Both the position numbers and the translations under genes were made by a program. This document shows positions 24,847 to 34,938 of a DNA stretch of 64,000 nt, in pieces; the first letter of the stretch is position 1; the number at the start of each line of letters is the position of its first letter. The stretch is from Rhynchonema sp. JSB1_4 (lineage: Eukaryota > Nematoda > Chromadorea > Monhysterida > Xyalidae). A model generated the notes under the pieces. That model ran no database searches. It was not told the DNA's origin and saw nothing but the letters and a program-made list of their open reading frames with translations. The stretch covers positions 1 through 64,000 of the forward strand of contig JASAMV010002897.1 of the NCBI GenBank assembly GCA_030248065.1, given 5' to 3'.

Positions 24847-25268
24847 CAGTGGTGTCGTTGAGAAATCGAAATTTTCCCATACCCAGCCCAATTTTCGGGA
24901 AATTTCCCATACATACCCCCAAAAATCAAAAATTTCCCATACCAGGGGGGGTTTTTCCAAAAACTCAAAAATTTCCCATACCCGAGGGTGGGGGTTTTGA
25001 AAAAAATGACCCCAAAAATCTTCTAAAAGTGCCAAAATTGGTCTAAAAAGTGCTTAAAACAGAGTTTTATTGCGCTAGTAAGCGATTTTTGACATTTTTG
25101 GACGAAAAAATGGCCAATTTTGGTACTTCTCGGGGTCAAAAAGTCATTTCTTAGGGGTGCTTGTTCCAAAAGTGAAAAATTTCCCATACCCCATACCCCC
25201 GGCCGATTTCCCATACCCCATACCAGGGGGGGTAACCCCCCCCAACCCCCCCCCCAACGACACCACTG
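24847..25268. mobile_element. hAT-type miniature element, CAGTGGTGTCGTTG ends, perfect TSD
   Basis: The ends are CAGTGGTGTCGTTG and CAACGACACCACTG, flanked by GACTGGTG on both sides (24839-24846, 25269-25276). The interior repeats TTCCCATACC about six times and has G- and C-runs near both ends. It is nested in the LTR element and was copied with it (28500-28927). Confidence 0.93.
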
Positions 25269-25904
25269 GACTGGTGTGTAAGTCAGCCAAACCGTTGCAG
25301 TGCGCACGTCATCATCAACTCGCCGTGCATCTACGTTGCAGTGCTGTTGCTGTGTAGCCGTTTTTTTGTGCGATTTGGAATTAAAATTCCATTTTGCATA
25401 AAAATCGGTGGAACTTCGGATCGATCGTCAATCATCTCCTTGACAACTCAGGGTCGCGGACGTGCATCTTCGCCGACAAGCTCGGGACTACTTGCAAAAA
25501 GGCCGCGCAGCTCGTCAAAAGTCGAACATTAATTTGTTTGACTGCCACCAGCACTGACGCCCGACTGCGAGAAGTCAGCTCCCGTTTACAACCTTCTGAT
25601 ACGGCGTTTCTATGCTTTTGGAGTCACAAGGCGTGGATACCATCTGCGATCGGATTGACGAACTTCGAAGGTACGACCCAGCACAGTGCGCAAATCGGGC
25701 ACGTGAGGACTTCGCGATTCGGGAATTTTTCTGGCCGACGTTAAGCGCGCTGCAATTCTAGTGTTGAAAGAGGACGTCAGCAGCAAGGCTGTCAACGTCG
25801 CCGCTGGACTCTCGTGAACAAAGTATCAGCATTTCAAGAACGCCCGACATTTTGGTGCACAAACAAAAATCCGAAGCGTCAGAAAAAAGTATCAGCAGTA
25901 TCAG

Positions 25905-26190
25905 CTGATATTGGTCGCACAATGACTTTATAAGAATTGGTCAAATTTTTTTCCTGAATCGCAAAGAGGGAAAGTGACGGGGCAATGACGATGCGTTGCG
26001 TGATCGCACACAAAGCATGTAGTAAAGAGAACGTTTCAGACCCGCAGCAACGTGGGTGCTCTGCTGGATTATTTTCAGGTGAAAATGTTTTGTGAGAATC
26101 CCAAATAGCACAGTGGTTAAGAGTGACTGAACCTGAAAATCAGGATTCATTTGATGAATTCATATATGGTCATTGTGCGACCAATATCAG
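25905..26190. mobile_element. TIR miniature element (CTGATATTGGTCGCAC family)
   Basis: It opens CTGATATTGGTCGCACAATG and closes CATTGTGCGACCAATATCAG, with about 34-bp arms and few mismatches. The interior includes GATCGCACACAAAGCATG and CAGACCCGCAGCAACGTGG. The duplicate copy is 29564-29849, a remnant is at about 27118-27333, and an inverted relative at 43755-44037. Confidence 0.85.
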
Positions 26191-26200
26191 TTAATACTGT

Positions 26201-26314
26201 GGTGGAATTCACGCAACGGTTGAGTGGAAAGTGGAGCGGAAATTTCAGTGGAAATTACCGATTACGCTATACTTTCCGCTCAACTCTCCACTCAACCGCT
26301 TCGAGAATTCCACC
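26201..26314. repeat. Foldback repeat GGTGGAATTC
   Basis: GGTGGAATTC and GAATTCCACC form the tips; the arms continue through GGTTGAGTGGAAAGTGGAG and its near inverted copy. It is 114 bp long, non-coding, and copied at 29860-29973. Confidence 0.8.
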
Positions 26315-26958
26315 CTGACTCTGATGCTCTCACTGTTTTGATTCCCGAGGTTCGAATGGGATCCCGAGTGGTTTTTTGATCACGATCCCGAATACCGATC
26401 TTGAGAATTCAAAAAAATAAAACCCGATTCCGGATTTTTCGTTAAAATTTGGTATGGTCAAATGCTTTGGCGAATGAGCTGAGCAAAGTGTTGTGAATCC
26501 TTCTCAGCAACGTACGTCACGAGACTAAATCGATGGCGCTTTCGAATGCAACATCAAATAAAGCATCTCCATGTCACTACACCACGGCCGAGGTCTAACC
26601 TTGCAAATGGCTTTAGCGTGCTTTTTGGGTTACCTATACCCTAGATGTGTGTGCCTTCCAAATTACCAGGAACCAATAATCATGCGCCTGTATATGCACG
26701 TGTGACTGGGCAAACCCCAGAACAAAACGTGTCGAATGATACTTTTCATCATCGTCGGTCGTATGGGATATACGAACATTGGCGCTATACAGGGTAGTGT
26801 AACTGTCATGTCAGTGAGCTTTGTCAGATGAAGTCGGCTTCCCAGTTCCAATATGTGCCATGAGGGCGACGCTATGTATACATACAGATACATATACTTG
26901 TCCATTTTGGACTTGTAGACAAATTTTTATTTGAATCATATTTCGCGACAGGATTAGA

Positions 26959-27033
26959 GCACTAATTTCGGTCAGCGTGAAGGGTGTTACCCTCGAGCAA
27001 ATAAAGAACTGTCACGCTGGTCGAAATTAGTGC
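26959..27033. repeat. 22-bp inverted repeat GCACTAATTTCG
   Basis: GCACTAATTTCGGTCAGCGTGA at 26959-26980 is matched inverted by TCACGCTGGTCGAAATTAGTGC at 27012-27033 with one mismatch. It is copied at about 30618-30692. Confidence 0.75.
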
Positions 27034-27117
27034 CCCAGCACTATCACAACATACAAGTAGAGGTTTTCGACAAAGATTTGTCTACATTGTCTAGAAGCCC
27101 AAAACAGACAAGTAGTA

Positions 27118-27333
27118 GTGACGTTGCGTTGCGTGATCGCACACAAAACATGCAGTCACCAAAATGTTTCAGACCCGCAGCAACGTGGTTGATCTGCTGG
27201 ATTATTTTCAGGTGAAAATGTTTTGTGAAAATCACAAATAGCACAGTGGTTAAGACTGACTGAACGTGAAAATCAGGATAGATTTTGATGAATTCTTATA
27301 TGGTCATTGTGCGACCAATACTTGTGTCGACTC
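27118..27333. mobile_element. 5'-truncated copy of the CTGATATTGGTCGCAC element
   Basis: The sequence from TGACGTTGCGTTGCGTGATC to GTGCGACCAAT matches the right three quarters of the element at 25905-26190, but the left terminus is missing. In unit 2 about 216 bp covering most of this remnant are absent. Confidence 0.7.
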
Positions 27334-27662
27334 GTCGTGCATTTTTGTGTCGCGCTGGAGACAACATCACGGATTGAACAAGCAATTGTGTGACATAATC
27401 AACGCTCAACGGTTTCACGTCATCAATTTCACAACAATCACGTCATCGGCAACAGGCTAACTGATGTTTTACGGCTGAATGAGCAATTTTGTTGCCTGAA
27501 AGAGAAAATTTGGCCGTAAAACTGAACTTCAATCGGACCGGAACGACTTCAAACGCTTTGATTTGGCTTTTAGTTTGGACTAGAAGCTAAATTAACTTCA
27601 GGAGCCCGTCGTCACCACCAGAACAGCAGCGCAAAAGGGATTTTGAGTGTTGAACTTCAGAA

Positions 27663-27953
27663 ATGGCGCAATCACGATACTCGGAGTCACGCATTGGTGT
27701 CGATACGATATTGGATCCAATGGACGACTTGTTCATCGAGCACGAACAACGACAAGCAGATGACAGAATGACGACACCATATCGCACCAATTTTTCGTTC
27801 GCAGCTCTCAGTCATCGTCAGTTGCGAGTTCTAGTACTTGAACGTCGCAAAAGAACGTCGTTTCGCCGGCAACTACAGCAAAGGACGAACAACGGACGAA
27901 GGACAACAAAGCAGCCGACGCCCAGGACGAACGAACAAACAAGCCGCGCATAA
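27663..27953 (+). pseudogene. Truncated copy of the 317-residue ORF
   Basis: It starts at the same ATG as the ORF at 31104 and is identical for about 42 codons (MAQSRYSESRIG...RMTTPYRT). It then crosses the tandem junction at 27787 into LTR-end and leader sequence, giving an unrelated basic tail to a TAA at 27951. It is not expected to be functional. Confidence 0.8.
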
Positions 27954-28499
27954 TTAGCTGATCGTTTTTTGTCGAATTTAAAAAAGGACCAACCGCCCGT
28001 TTTTCAACGTTGATTTTTGGATCGAAAAAGGAAGCAGCAGCGAGGATTGGACCTGCATCAACGCAAAAGGAGCAAGTACCCTGAAATTATCCAGTAAAAC
28101 GATACCGACAACTACGAATTGCTGCCGTTTTTGGTCAATTTACGCAAAAATTGACCATTTTCTGCCCGCACGCACGTCACCATCCAGCCGCCTTGTGCTT
28201 GTTTAGCAGCATTTTCGCCCCGTAGCCACTTTTTTGTGTGATTTGGAAGTAAAACTCCATTTAGCACAAAAAGTGGTGGAACTTCACAAAGGAATGTCGG
28301 TTTTCGTCTCAACATCTGGAAGTCGCCTGATCAACGACAAAATTCGACTGCCGCTGAGGTGAACCCGCGCCAGCCAGCTACGACTTTGCACCGCCAATTT
28401 GAACCCAGGAAAACAACCGATTTTCGTCTGACGACAGCAGCTGGTTGCCGAAAACGCTACAAAAAGGAGCGACTTTCTTCTAATTTTGGTTGACTGGTG

Positions 28500-28927
28500 C
28501 AGTGGTGTCGTTGAGAAATCGAAATTTTCCCATACCCAGCCCAATTTTCGGGAAATTTCCCATACATACCCCCAAAAATCAAAAATTTCCCATACCAGGG
28601 GGGGTTTTTCCAAAAACTCAAAAATTTCCCATACCCGAGGGTGGGGGTTTTGAAAAAAATGACCCCAAAAATCTTCTAAAAGTGCCAAAATTGGTCTAAA
28701 AAGTGCTTAAAACAGAGTTTTATTGCGCTAGTAAGCGATTTTTGACATTTTTGGACGAAAAAATGGCCAATTTTGGTACTTCTCGGGGTCAAAAAGTCAT
28801 TTCTTAGGGGTGCTTGTTCCAAAAGTGAAAAATTTCCCATACCCCATACCCCCGGCCGATTTCCCATACCCCATACCAGGGGGGGTAACTCCCCCCCCCC
28901 AACCCCCCCCCCCCAACGACACCACTG
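28500..28927. mobile_element. Second copy of the CAGTGGTGTCGTTG hAT-type element
   Basis: Ends and GACTGGTG flanks are the same as at 24847-25268. It is six bp longer because of poly-C length. It arose by duplication of the host segment, not by a second insertion. Confidence 0.92.
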
Positions 28928-29563
28928 GACTGGTGTGTAAGTCAGCCAAACCGTTGCAGTGCGCACGTCATCATCAACTCGCCGTGCATCTACGTTGCAG
29001 TGCTGTTGCTGTGTAGCCGTTTTTTTGTGCGATTTGGAATTAAAATTCCATTTTGCATAAAAATCGGTGGAACTTCGGATCGATCGTCAATCATCTCCTT
29101 GACAACTCAGGGTCGCGGACGTGCATCTTCGCCGACAAGCTCGGGACTACTTGCAAAAAGGCCGCGCAGCTCGTCAAAAGTCGAACATTAATTTGTTTGA
29201 CTGCCACCAGCACTGACGCCCGACTGCGAGAAGTCAGCTCCCGTTTACAACCTTCTGATACGGCGTTTCTATGCTTTTGGAGTCACAAGGCGTGGATACC
29301 ATCTGCGATCGGATTGACGAACTTCGAAGGTACGACCCAGCACAGTGCGCAAATCGGGCACGTGAGGACTTCGCGATTCGGGAATTTTTCTGGCCGACGT
29401 TAAGCGCGCTGCAATTCTAGTGTTGAAAGAGGACGTCAGCAGCAAGGCTGTCAACGTCGCCGCTGGACTCTCGTGAACAAAGTATCAGCATTTCAAGAAC
29501 GCCCGACATTTTGGTGCACAAACAAAAATCCGAAGCGTCAGAAAAAAGTATCAGCAGTATCAG

Positions 29564-29849
29564 CTGATATTGGTCGCACAATGACTTTATAAGAATTGGT
29601 CAAATTTTTTTCCTGAATCGCAAAGAGGGAAAGTGACGGGGCAATGACGATGCGTTGCGTGATCGCACACAAAGCATGTAGTAAAGAGAACGTTTCAGAC
29701 CCGCAGCAACGTGGGTGCTCTGCTGGATTATTTTCAGGTGAAAATGTTTTGTGAGAATCCCAAATAGCACAGTGGTTAAGAGTGACTGAACCTGAAAATC
29801 AGGATTCATTTGATGAATTCATATATGGTCATTGTGCGACCAATATCAG
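29564..29849. mobile_element. Second copy of the CTGATATTGGTCGCAC TIR element
   Basis: Duplicate of 25905-26190 carried in unit 2; by eye it is identical. Confidence 0.85.
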
Positions 29850-31103
29850 TTAATACTGTGGTGGAATTCACGCAACGGTTGAGTGGAAAGTGGAGCGGAA
29901 ATTTCAGTGGAAATTACCGATTACGCTATACTTTCCGCTCAACTCTCCACTCAACCGCTTCGAGAATTCCACCCTGACTCTGATGCTCTCACTGTTTTGA
30001 TTCCCGAGGTTCGAATGGGATCCCGAGTGGTTTTTTGATCACGATCCCGAATACCGATCTTGAGAATTCAAAAAAATAAAACCCGATTCCGGATTTTTCG
30101 TTAAAATTTGGTATGGTCAAATGCTTTGGCGAATGAGCTGAGCAAAGTGTTGTGAATCCTTCTCAGCAACGTACGTCACGAGACTAAATCGATGGCGCTT
30201 TCGAATGCAACATCAAATAAAGCATCTCCATGTCACTACACCACGGCCGAGGTCTAACCTTGCAAATGGCTTTAGCGTGCTTTTTGGGTTACCTATACCC
30301 TAGATGTGTGTGCCTTCCAAATTACCAGGAACCAATAATCATGCGCCTGTATATGCACGTGTGACTGGGCAAACCCCAGAACAAAACGTGTCGAATGATA
30401 CTTTTCATCATCGTCGGTCGTATGGGATATACGAACATTGGCGCTATACAGGGTAGTGTAACTGTCATGTCAGTGAGCTTTGTCAGATGAAGTCGGCTTC
30501 CCAGTTCCAATATGTGCCATGAGGGCGACGCTATGTATACATACAGATACATATACTTGTCCATTTTGGACTTGTAGACAAATTTTTATTTGAATCATAT
30601 TTCGCGACAGGATTAGAGCACTAATTTCGGTCAGCGTGAAGGGTGTTACCCTCGAGCAAATAAAGAACTGTCACGCTGGTCGAAATTAGTGCCCCAGCAC
30701 TATCACAACATACAAGTAGAGGTTTTCGACAAAGATTTGTCTACATTGTCTAGAAGCCCAAAACAGACAAGTAGTAGTGACGTTGCGTTGCGTGATTGGA
30801 GACAACATCACGGATTGAACAAGCAATTGTGTGACATAATCAACGCTCAACGGTTTCACGTCATCAATTTCACAACAATCACGTCATCGGCAACAGGCTA
30901 ACTGATGTTTTACGGCTGAATGAGCAATTTTGTTGCCTGAAAGAGAAAATTTGGCCGTAAAACTGAACTTCAATCGGACCGGAACGACTTCAAACGCTTT
31001 GATTTGGCTTTTAGTTTGGACTAGAAGCTAAATTAACTTCAGGAGCCCGTCGTCACCACCAGAACAGCAGCGCAAAAGGGATTTTGAGTGTTGAACTTCA
31101 GAA

Positions 31104-32057
31104 ATGGCGCAATCACGATACTCGGAGTCACGCATTGGTGTCGATACGATATTGGATCCAATGGACGACTTGTTCATCGAGCACGAACAACGACAAGCAG
31201 ATGACAGAATGACGACACCATATCGCACACAGCTTGATATTGGACGATTGCCGGCAGCTGAACAACATAATGTTTCACGGTCTCATCGCAAGCACAGCTC
31301 GGCAGAACTGCAGCAACCAGCGCCAGGAGCACCGCGAAAACAGGGACAGCACGTTTTGGCCGACAAAGGTGACTTCCGACCGCCATCCAGCTGGGGCACC
31401 GAATTACCACCGACGGCCCCCGCAGCCCCGGTGCACCTTTCGGAACGGCAAGAACAACGGAGTGCAGCCTATATTGAACTGGAACGATCGACAAACAAGG
31501 CCGCGCAGCGAATATTGAAAAAGTTGAACGTCGATGCACAGAATCGCAGGTGTGAAACATCATCGAAGTTTAAAAAGTTATCGACCCGGAATGAACACTT
31601 GCTTCGCGCACCGAACGTGAATGGCTTGTCATCGGTATCCTTGGCGAGTGGCCAACAGCCAGCGACCGCACAAGTGTCCACCGGCATTTTGAAACATCGG
31701 CAAGCCAGCAGCGAGTCGCATCATTCACATTTCAATGCACTACTGCAGCAGCGACCAGAACAACAAGTCGCCGTACCAGGACTTGTGGTGAACAGCACCG
31801 CACCAGCTCGCGACCAGGAAACAGCTAGTGGTACACCGCAACGAAACAGTGATGCTACAGCAATTATCATGCCGATACAGGATGAACAGCATCAACAGGA
31901 CAACAGTGTACGCGTCGGAGCATTGTGTGTGTACGAGGACTACGAATGCGAAAGTGACAACAATTATGTGAATGATTCGACTGAACAGCCGTATCGCAGT
32001 GCCACGCGTGATTCGAGTGCCCAGTGTGAGCTGGAGGGCACTTCAGAGCAGCGCTAA
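31104..32057 (+). CDS. 317-residue ORF of the LTR element, unknown function
   Basis: This is the only long intact ORF in the element: ATG at 31104, stop TAA at 32055. The product is hydrophilic, rich in Gln, Ser, Arg and Ala, with low-complexity stretches (QPAPGAPRKQ, EQHQQDNSVRV) and an acidic tyrosine-containing C-terminal part (VYEDYECESDNNYVND). I see no signal peptide, membrane segment, CCHC knuckle, protease, RT or integrase motif. By position, after the left LTR and leader, it may play a gag-like structural role, but that is inference. It lies in unit 2 of the duplication; the copy in unit 1 is cut after about 42 codons. Confidence 0.6.
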   Translation: MAQSRYSESRIGVDTILDPMDDLFIEHEQRQADDRMTTPYRTQLDIGRLPAAEQHNVSRSHRKHSSAELQQPAPGAPRKQGQHVLADKGDFRPPSSWGTELPPTAPAAPVHLSERQEQRSAAYIELERSTNKAAQRILKKLNVDAQNRRCETSSKFKKLSTRNEHLLRAPNVNGLSSVSLASGQQPATAQVSTGILKHRQASSESHHSHFNALLQQRPEQQVAVPGLVVNSTAPARDQETASGTPQRNSDATAIIMPIQDEQHQQDNSVRVGALCVYEDYECESDNNYVNDSTEQPYRSATRDSSAQCELEGTSEQR

Positions 32058-32456
32058 CGTGGAGTCGCGACAACCAACATGTACATAGTGTATATTCGTT
32101 TTAATCATCGCTCATCGTTATTCATCGGTTCATCATCGTTTTCAAGTTGAGTTGCGTTCTACTGGTTACAACTGGAACTAACATCGTCTAAAACGCCTGT
32201 CGAGGAAGGAACAAATATTGTACATCACAACTGAGTAACAGCTACTTCATTATTTTGAATGAACAGCGACTGCAGCATGGATTGTACGTCAGAACTTCTC
32301 CAATGAACGCAGTGGAACATGCCACCGTCGTGAACGTCATTTGGGATACTGGAACAACGAGTGCATTAGCGTGATGCTGTTTGGATGTACATCTGTCGAA
32401 GTTGTGGCCCGCAGAGATTGAAGTTGTCGGTTCAGCTACAGCACAACGATGAGGTG

Positions 32457-32743
32457 TGAAGTACCGTTTTTACTTCATGCGATGCACCGTTTATGCATCG
32501 TGCCGTCATCATAATTGTACACTGGTGAGGAATGGCTATGGAGTACCGGTCTTACTCCATGCAATGCGCCGTTCTTGCATTGTGCCGTCTTCATAGCGAA
32601 ATGTGATGAATCTGGGAAGTGATCGAAATTGCCGGCCTGTGGTTTTGGGATCGATAGGGTACTGTGTGTATACCTGGAACTGTTGCACCGAGGACATACG
32701 CTGACCGTACATCAGTGGAGCGCGAATTGCCGTTTTCAATTCG
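32457..32743 (+). ncRNA. Hairpin series with shared CCGTTYN loop (predicted RNA structure)
   Basis: Six hairpins in three pairs. 32457-32477: TGAAGTA / TACTTCA, loop CCGTTTT. 32480-32500: CGATGCA / TGCATCG, loop CCGTTTA. 32538-32560: ATGGAGTA / TACTCCAT, loop CCGGTCT. 32562-32582: CAATGCG / TGCATTG, loop CCGTTCT. 32699-32717: CGCTGA / TCAGTG, loop CCGTACA. 32723-32743: CGAATTG / CAATTCG, loop CCGTTTT. Every loop is 7 nt, and loops within a pair start 23-25 nt apart. Pairs 1 and 2 are diverged repeats of each other in which stem changes on one side are matched on the other. Function is unknown; an RNA structure of the element transcript is the simplest reading. Confidence 0.65.
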
Positions 32744-33316
32744 TGGGAACGCAGCAGAAGCGTGAATGGTGATCGACAACGCGGTCGAAGTGTGGCTGGA
32801 AACGGATTGCAAAGCAAAGGTGTCTGGGAGATCTACCATTCATCATTTCAATGTCTTCTGTCTTCTGGCATCGACTATGACGATATCGAACACTACCAGC
32901 GCATCTAATGTTTTCTCAGCTTCTGTATGTCATGCAATGTGTGAACGTCAATATGTTGAAATCGAATTGACATGTATTCGACGTGGAACTGACGTGAGCA
33001 ATTTGGAACGTCGCAGCATTCGCTAAGTTGTGAATGGAGAACCGTTTGACGTGGACCTGGAATTTGAACGCGGAAGTACAATGGTTCGAGAGCGCAAGCA
33101 CTCATCGTCAGTATACTGCATTTCGTCTTCTGGCACCTTTCCAACTGAGTTCCCGTGCATCAACGATGCGTTTGAACTGTCGTTCGCCTTCAACGTGTTG
33201 CTCAGGGCGTCAAAATCAACACGTGGGTGAAAATCGCCGCTTCAACGGACTTGGTTTGATTTGTGTACAACGCGACCGTATCTTCGCAAAAGTGTGGCTT
33301 CGTGGAACGACAACTG

Positions 33317-33339
33317 ATGCAAAACCGTTCTTTTTGCAT
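33317..33339 (+). ncRNA. Seventh CCGTTCT-loop hairpin
   Basis: ATGCAAAA / TTTTGCAT, an 8-bp perfect stem around loop CCGTTCT, the same loop type as the series at 32457-32743. It stands alone; no partner was found 23-25 nt away. Confidence 0.6.
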
Positions 33340-34938
33340 TCTCAAATCTGTACGTGAACGGCACAACAATGGATCAGCAATGTCATCGCATCAAATGTAC
33401 TTCGTTGTGACGTCTGTTTCGTTATCGATCAAATATGAACTTCAGATGCACACAATTGGACGCTGCAATGTTACCACCTGTACTGCAGATTTGAACATCG
33501 TATCATCACTTTTTATGGCGTCTCAGCTATTCAACTGCAGTGAAGTTCAAGCGTTCAACCAAAATGTACATCAACTGGAACAAACTGATCGACCAGTATT
33601 CGTCGGGTCGACGAATTTTTGCAGTGGGGGAGGAGGAGTGGAGTGCAATCGAAACGCCTAATTACCATCGCTTGATGAACAACCCTGAATCGACAAGGCC
33701 GTTTTCATCATCATTTGTTTGAAATTTTGAACGCCGAACGCCAGCAACTAACCAACGTTATGTTCATCGCATCTTTTTAAATCTTCATTGTACTCTCTTC
33801 ATTTTGTCATTGGAATAATTCACCACTGTACGTCACATCATGGTTTTTACTTCTATCGATTTGTACGTCGTAATGGTCGCAAGGATCACCGGCCGTCGCA
33901 AGGATGAACGTCTGGTGGAATCCTCACATTTATATCATGCATTTGATTTGTATCTACTCTTCCATATTTGCCGTATTTGCTGTGTTTATATCTTCGTTAT
34001 CGCCGTCATTGCTATAGTCATTTAACCGTAAATCGTTGTCTCGTTATTGCTATCGTAACTTCGTTTCGTCATTTTGTTCTCGTCTCGTAACTTCGTGAGT
34101 CTTCTGAATTTTCTCTCTTTGCTCTTCGTTTGAGTTTCTCATAATTATTGAGCGCACCACGCTGGTTTCTCTCGTGTCATCTCGTTTTTACTGTGTTCTT
34201 AGCGTTTGTTTATCGTGTTGTCGTTTTGTCGTGTTTTGTAGTTTGTGTACTGTTACTAGTTGTGTGTTTCGTGTTTGTCGTTTGCCGTTAGTTTATTCTG
34301 TGTGTGCTTTGTTCGTTTTTCTTGCCGCCGTAGTTTCGTTCAGTCGCTATTCTATTTTGTGTTAAAGTTAGAAGTCAAATTCAACGGTAGGCATCGGTAG
34401 TCAACGGTAAGCATCGGTAAGTAGTCATCGGTAGCTCAACGCATCACAGCCCCACATCTCCCATGTCGCGATGATTGAACTGCCGTATTCGAGTCCGTGC
34501 TTCATGTGATGGCTTATTCGCGTGTAACTCATCAAGATCAATTAATTCAACGTAATTCCCGAACTGAACAGATGGCATCGTTATGAACTGAGGAAGGGTG
34601 GCATGAACGCCTTGCGCCTAGTAAGCCCGCCTTGAGTGGCAGCCCGGTCCTCCTGCCCTTATGCCATTCTTCTATTCCAACCGTCATTCATTCCCCTACT
34701 TCATTCTTCAACATAACGAACAATCGAACAGTGGCTTATCCTGTCTTTCGTCGCCTTCAATGTTCGTCGACCGCCGCCACTCTATTCTACAACCGTAATC
34801 GTCTTCCGTATCGCAAATATGATGTTGGTGATGTTGGCTACGAACTATGCGTCATCTTAAATGAACGATTTCGCCGTGTCTACATCTCTTTTTCGTCGTC
34901 GGCTTCGCAGGGGCTCTCCAAACTTGGTCCGTGGGAGA

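Larger units (their letters stand above)
24135..27787 (+). repeat. Internal tandem duplication, unit 1
   Basis: It starts with the last 16 bp of the LTR and runs to CATATCGCAC inside the N-terminal part of the 317-residue ORF, where it abuts unit 2. Nested inside are a hAT-type element (24847-25268), a TIR element (25905-26190), a foldback (26201-26314) and a small inverted repeat (26959-27033). Confidence 0.9.
27788..31227 (+). repeat. Internal tandem duplication, unit 2
   Basis: It starts CAATTTTTCGTTCGCAG, the end of the LTR, and repeats unit 1 at an offset of 3653 bp. The offset becomes 3659 after a longer poly-C run in the nested hAT-type element. It lacks about 216 bp relative to unit 1 near 30798. 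At its end the ORF continues intact instead of being cut. Confidence 0.9.
32058..34938 (+). other. Non-coding 3' interior of the LTR element
   Basis: No ORF with domain-like content; the reading frames are short. It contains the hairpin series annotated separately and ends before the right LTR with the modest purine run GTGGGAGA, the only polypurine-like sequence seen. Confidence 0.55.

Noticed and set aside
25023..28966. Pairs of identical ORFs of 60-130 residues in the LTR element interior
   Set aside because: They are shadows of the tandem duplication and of the nested hAT-type element, rich in repeats and without domains.
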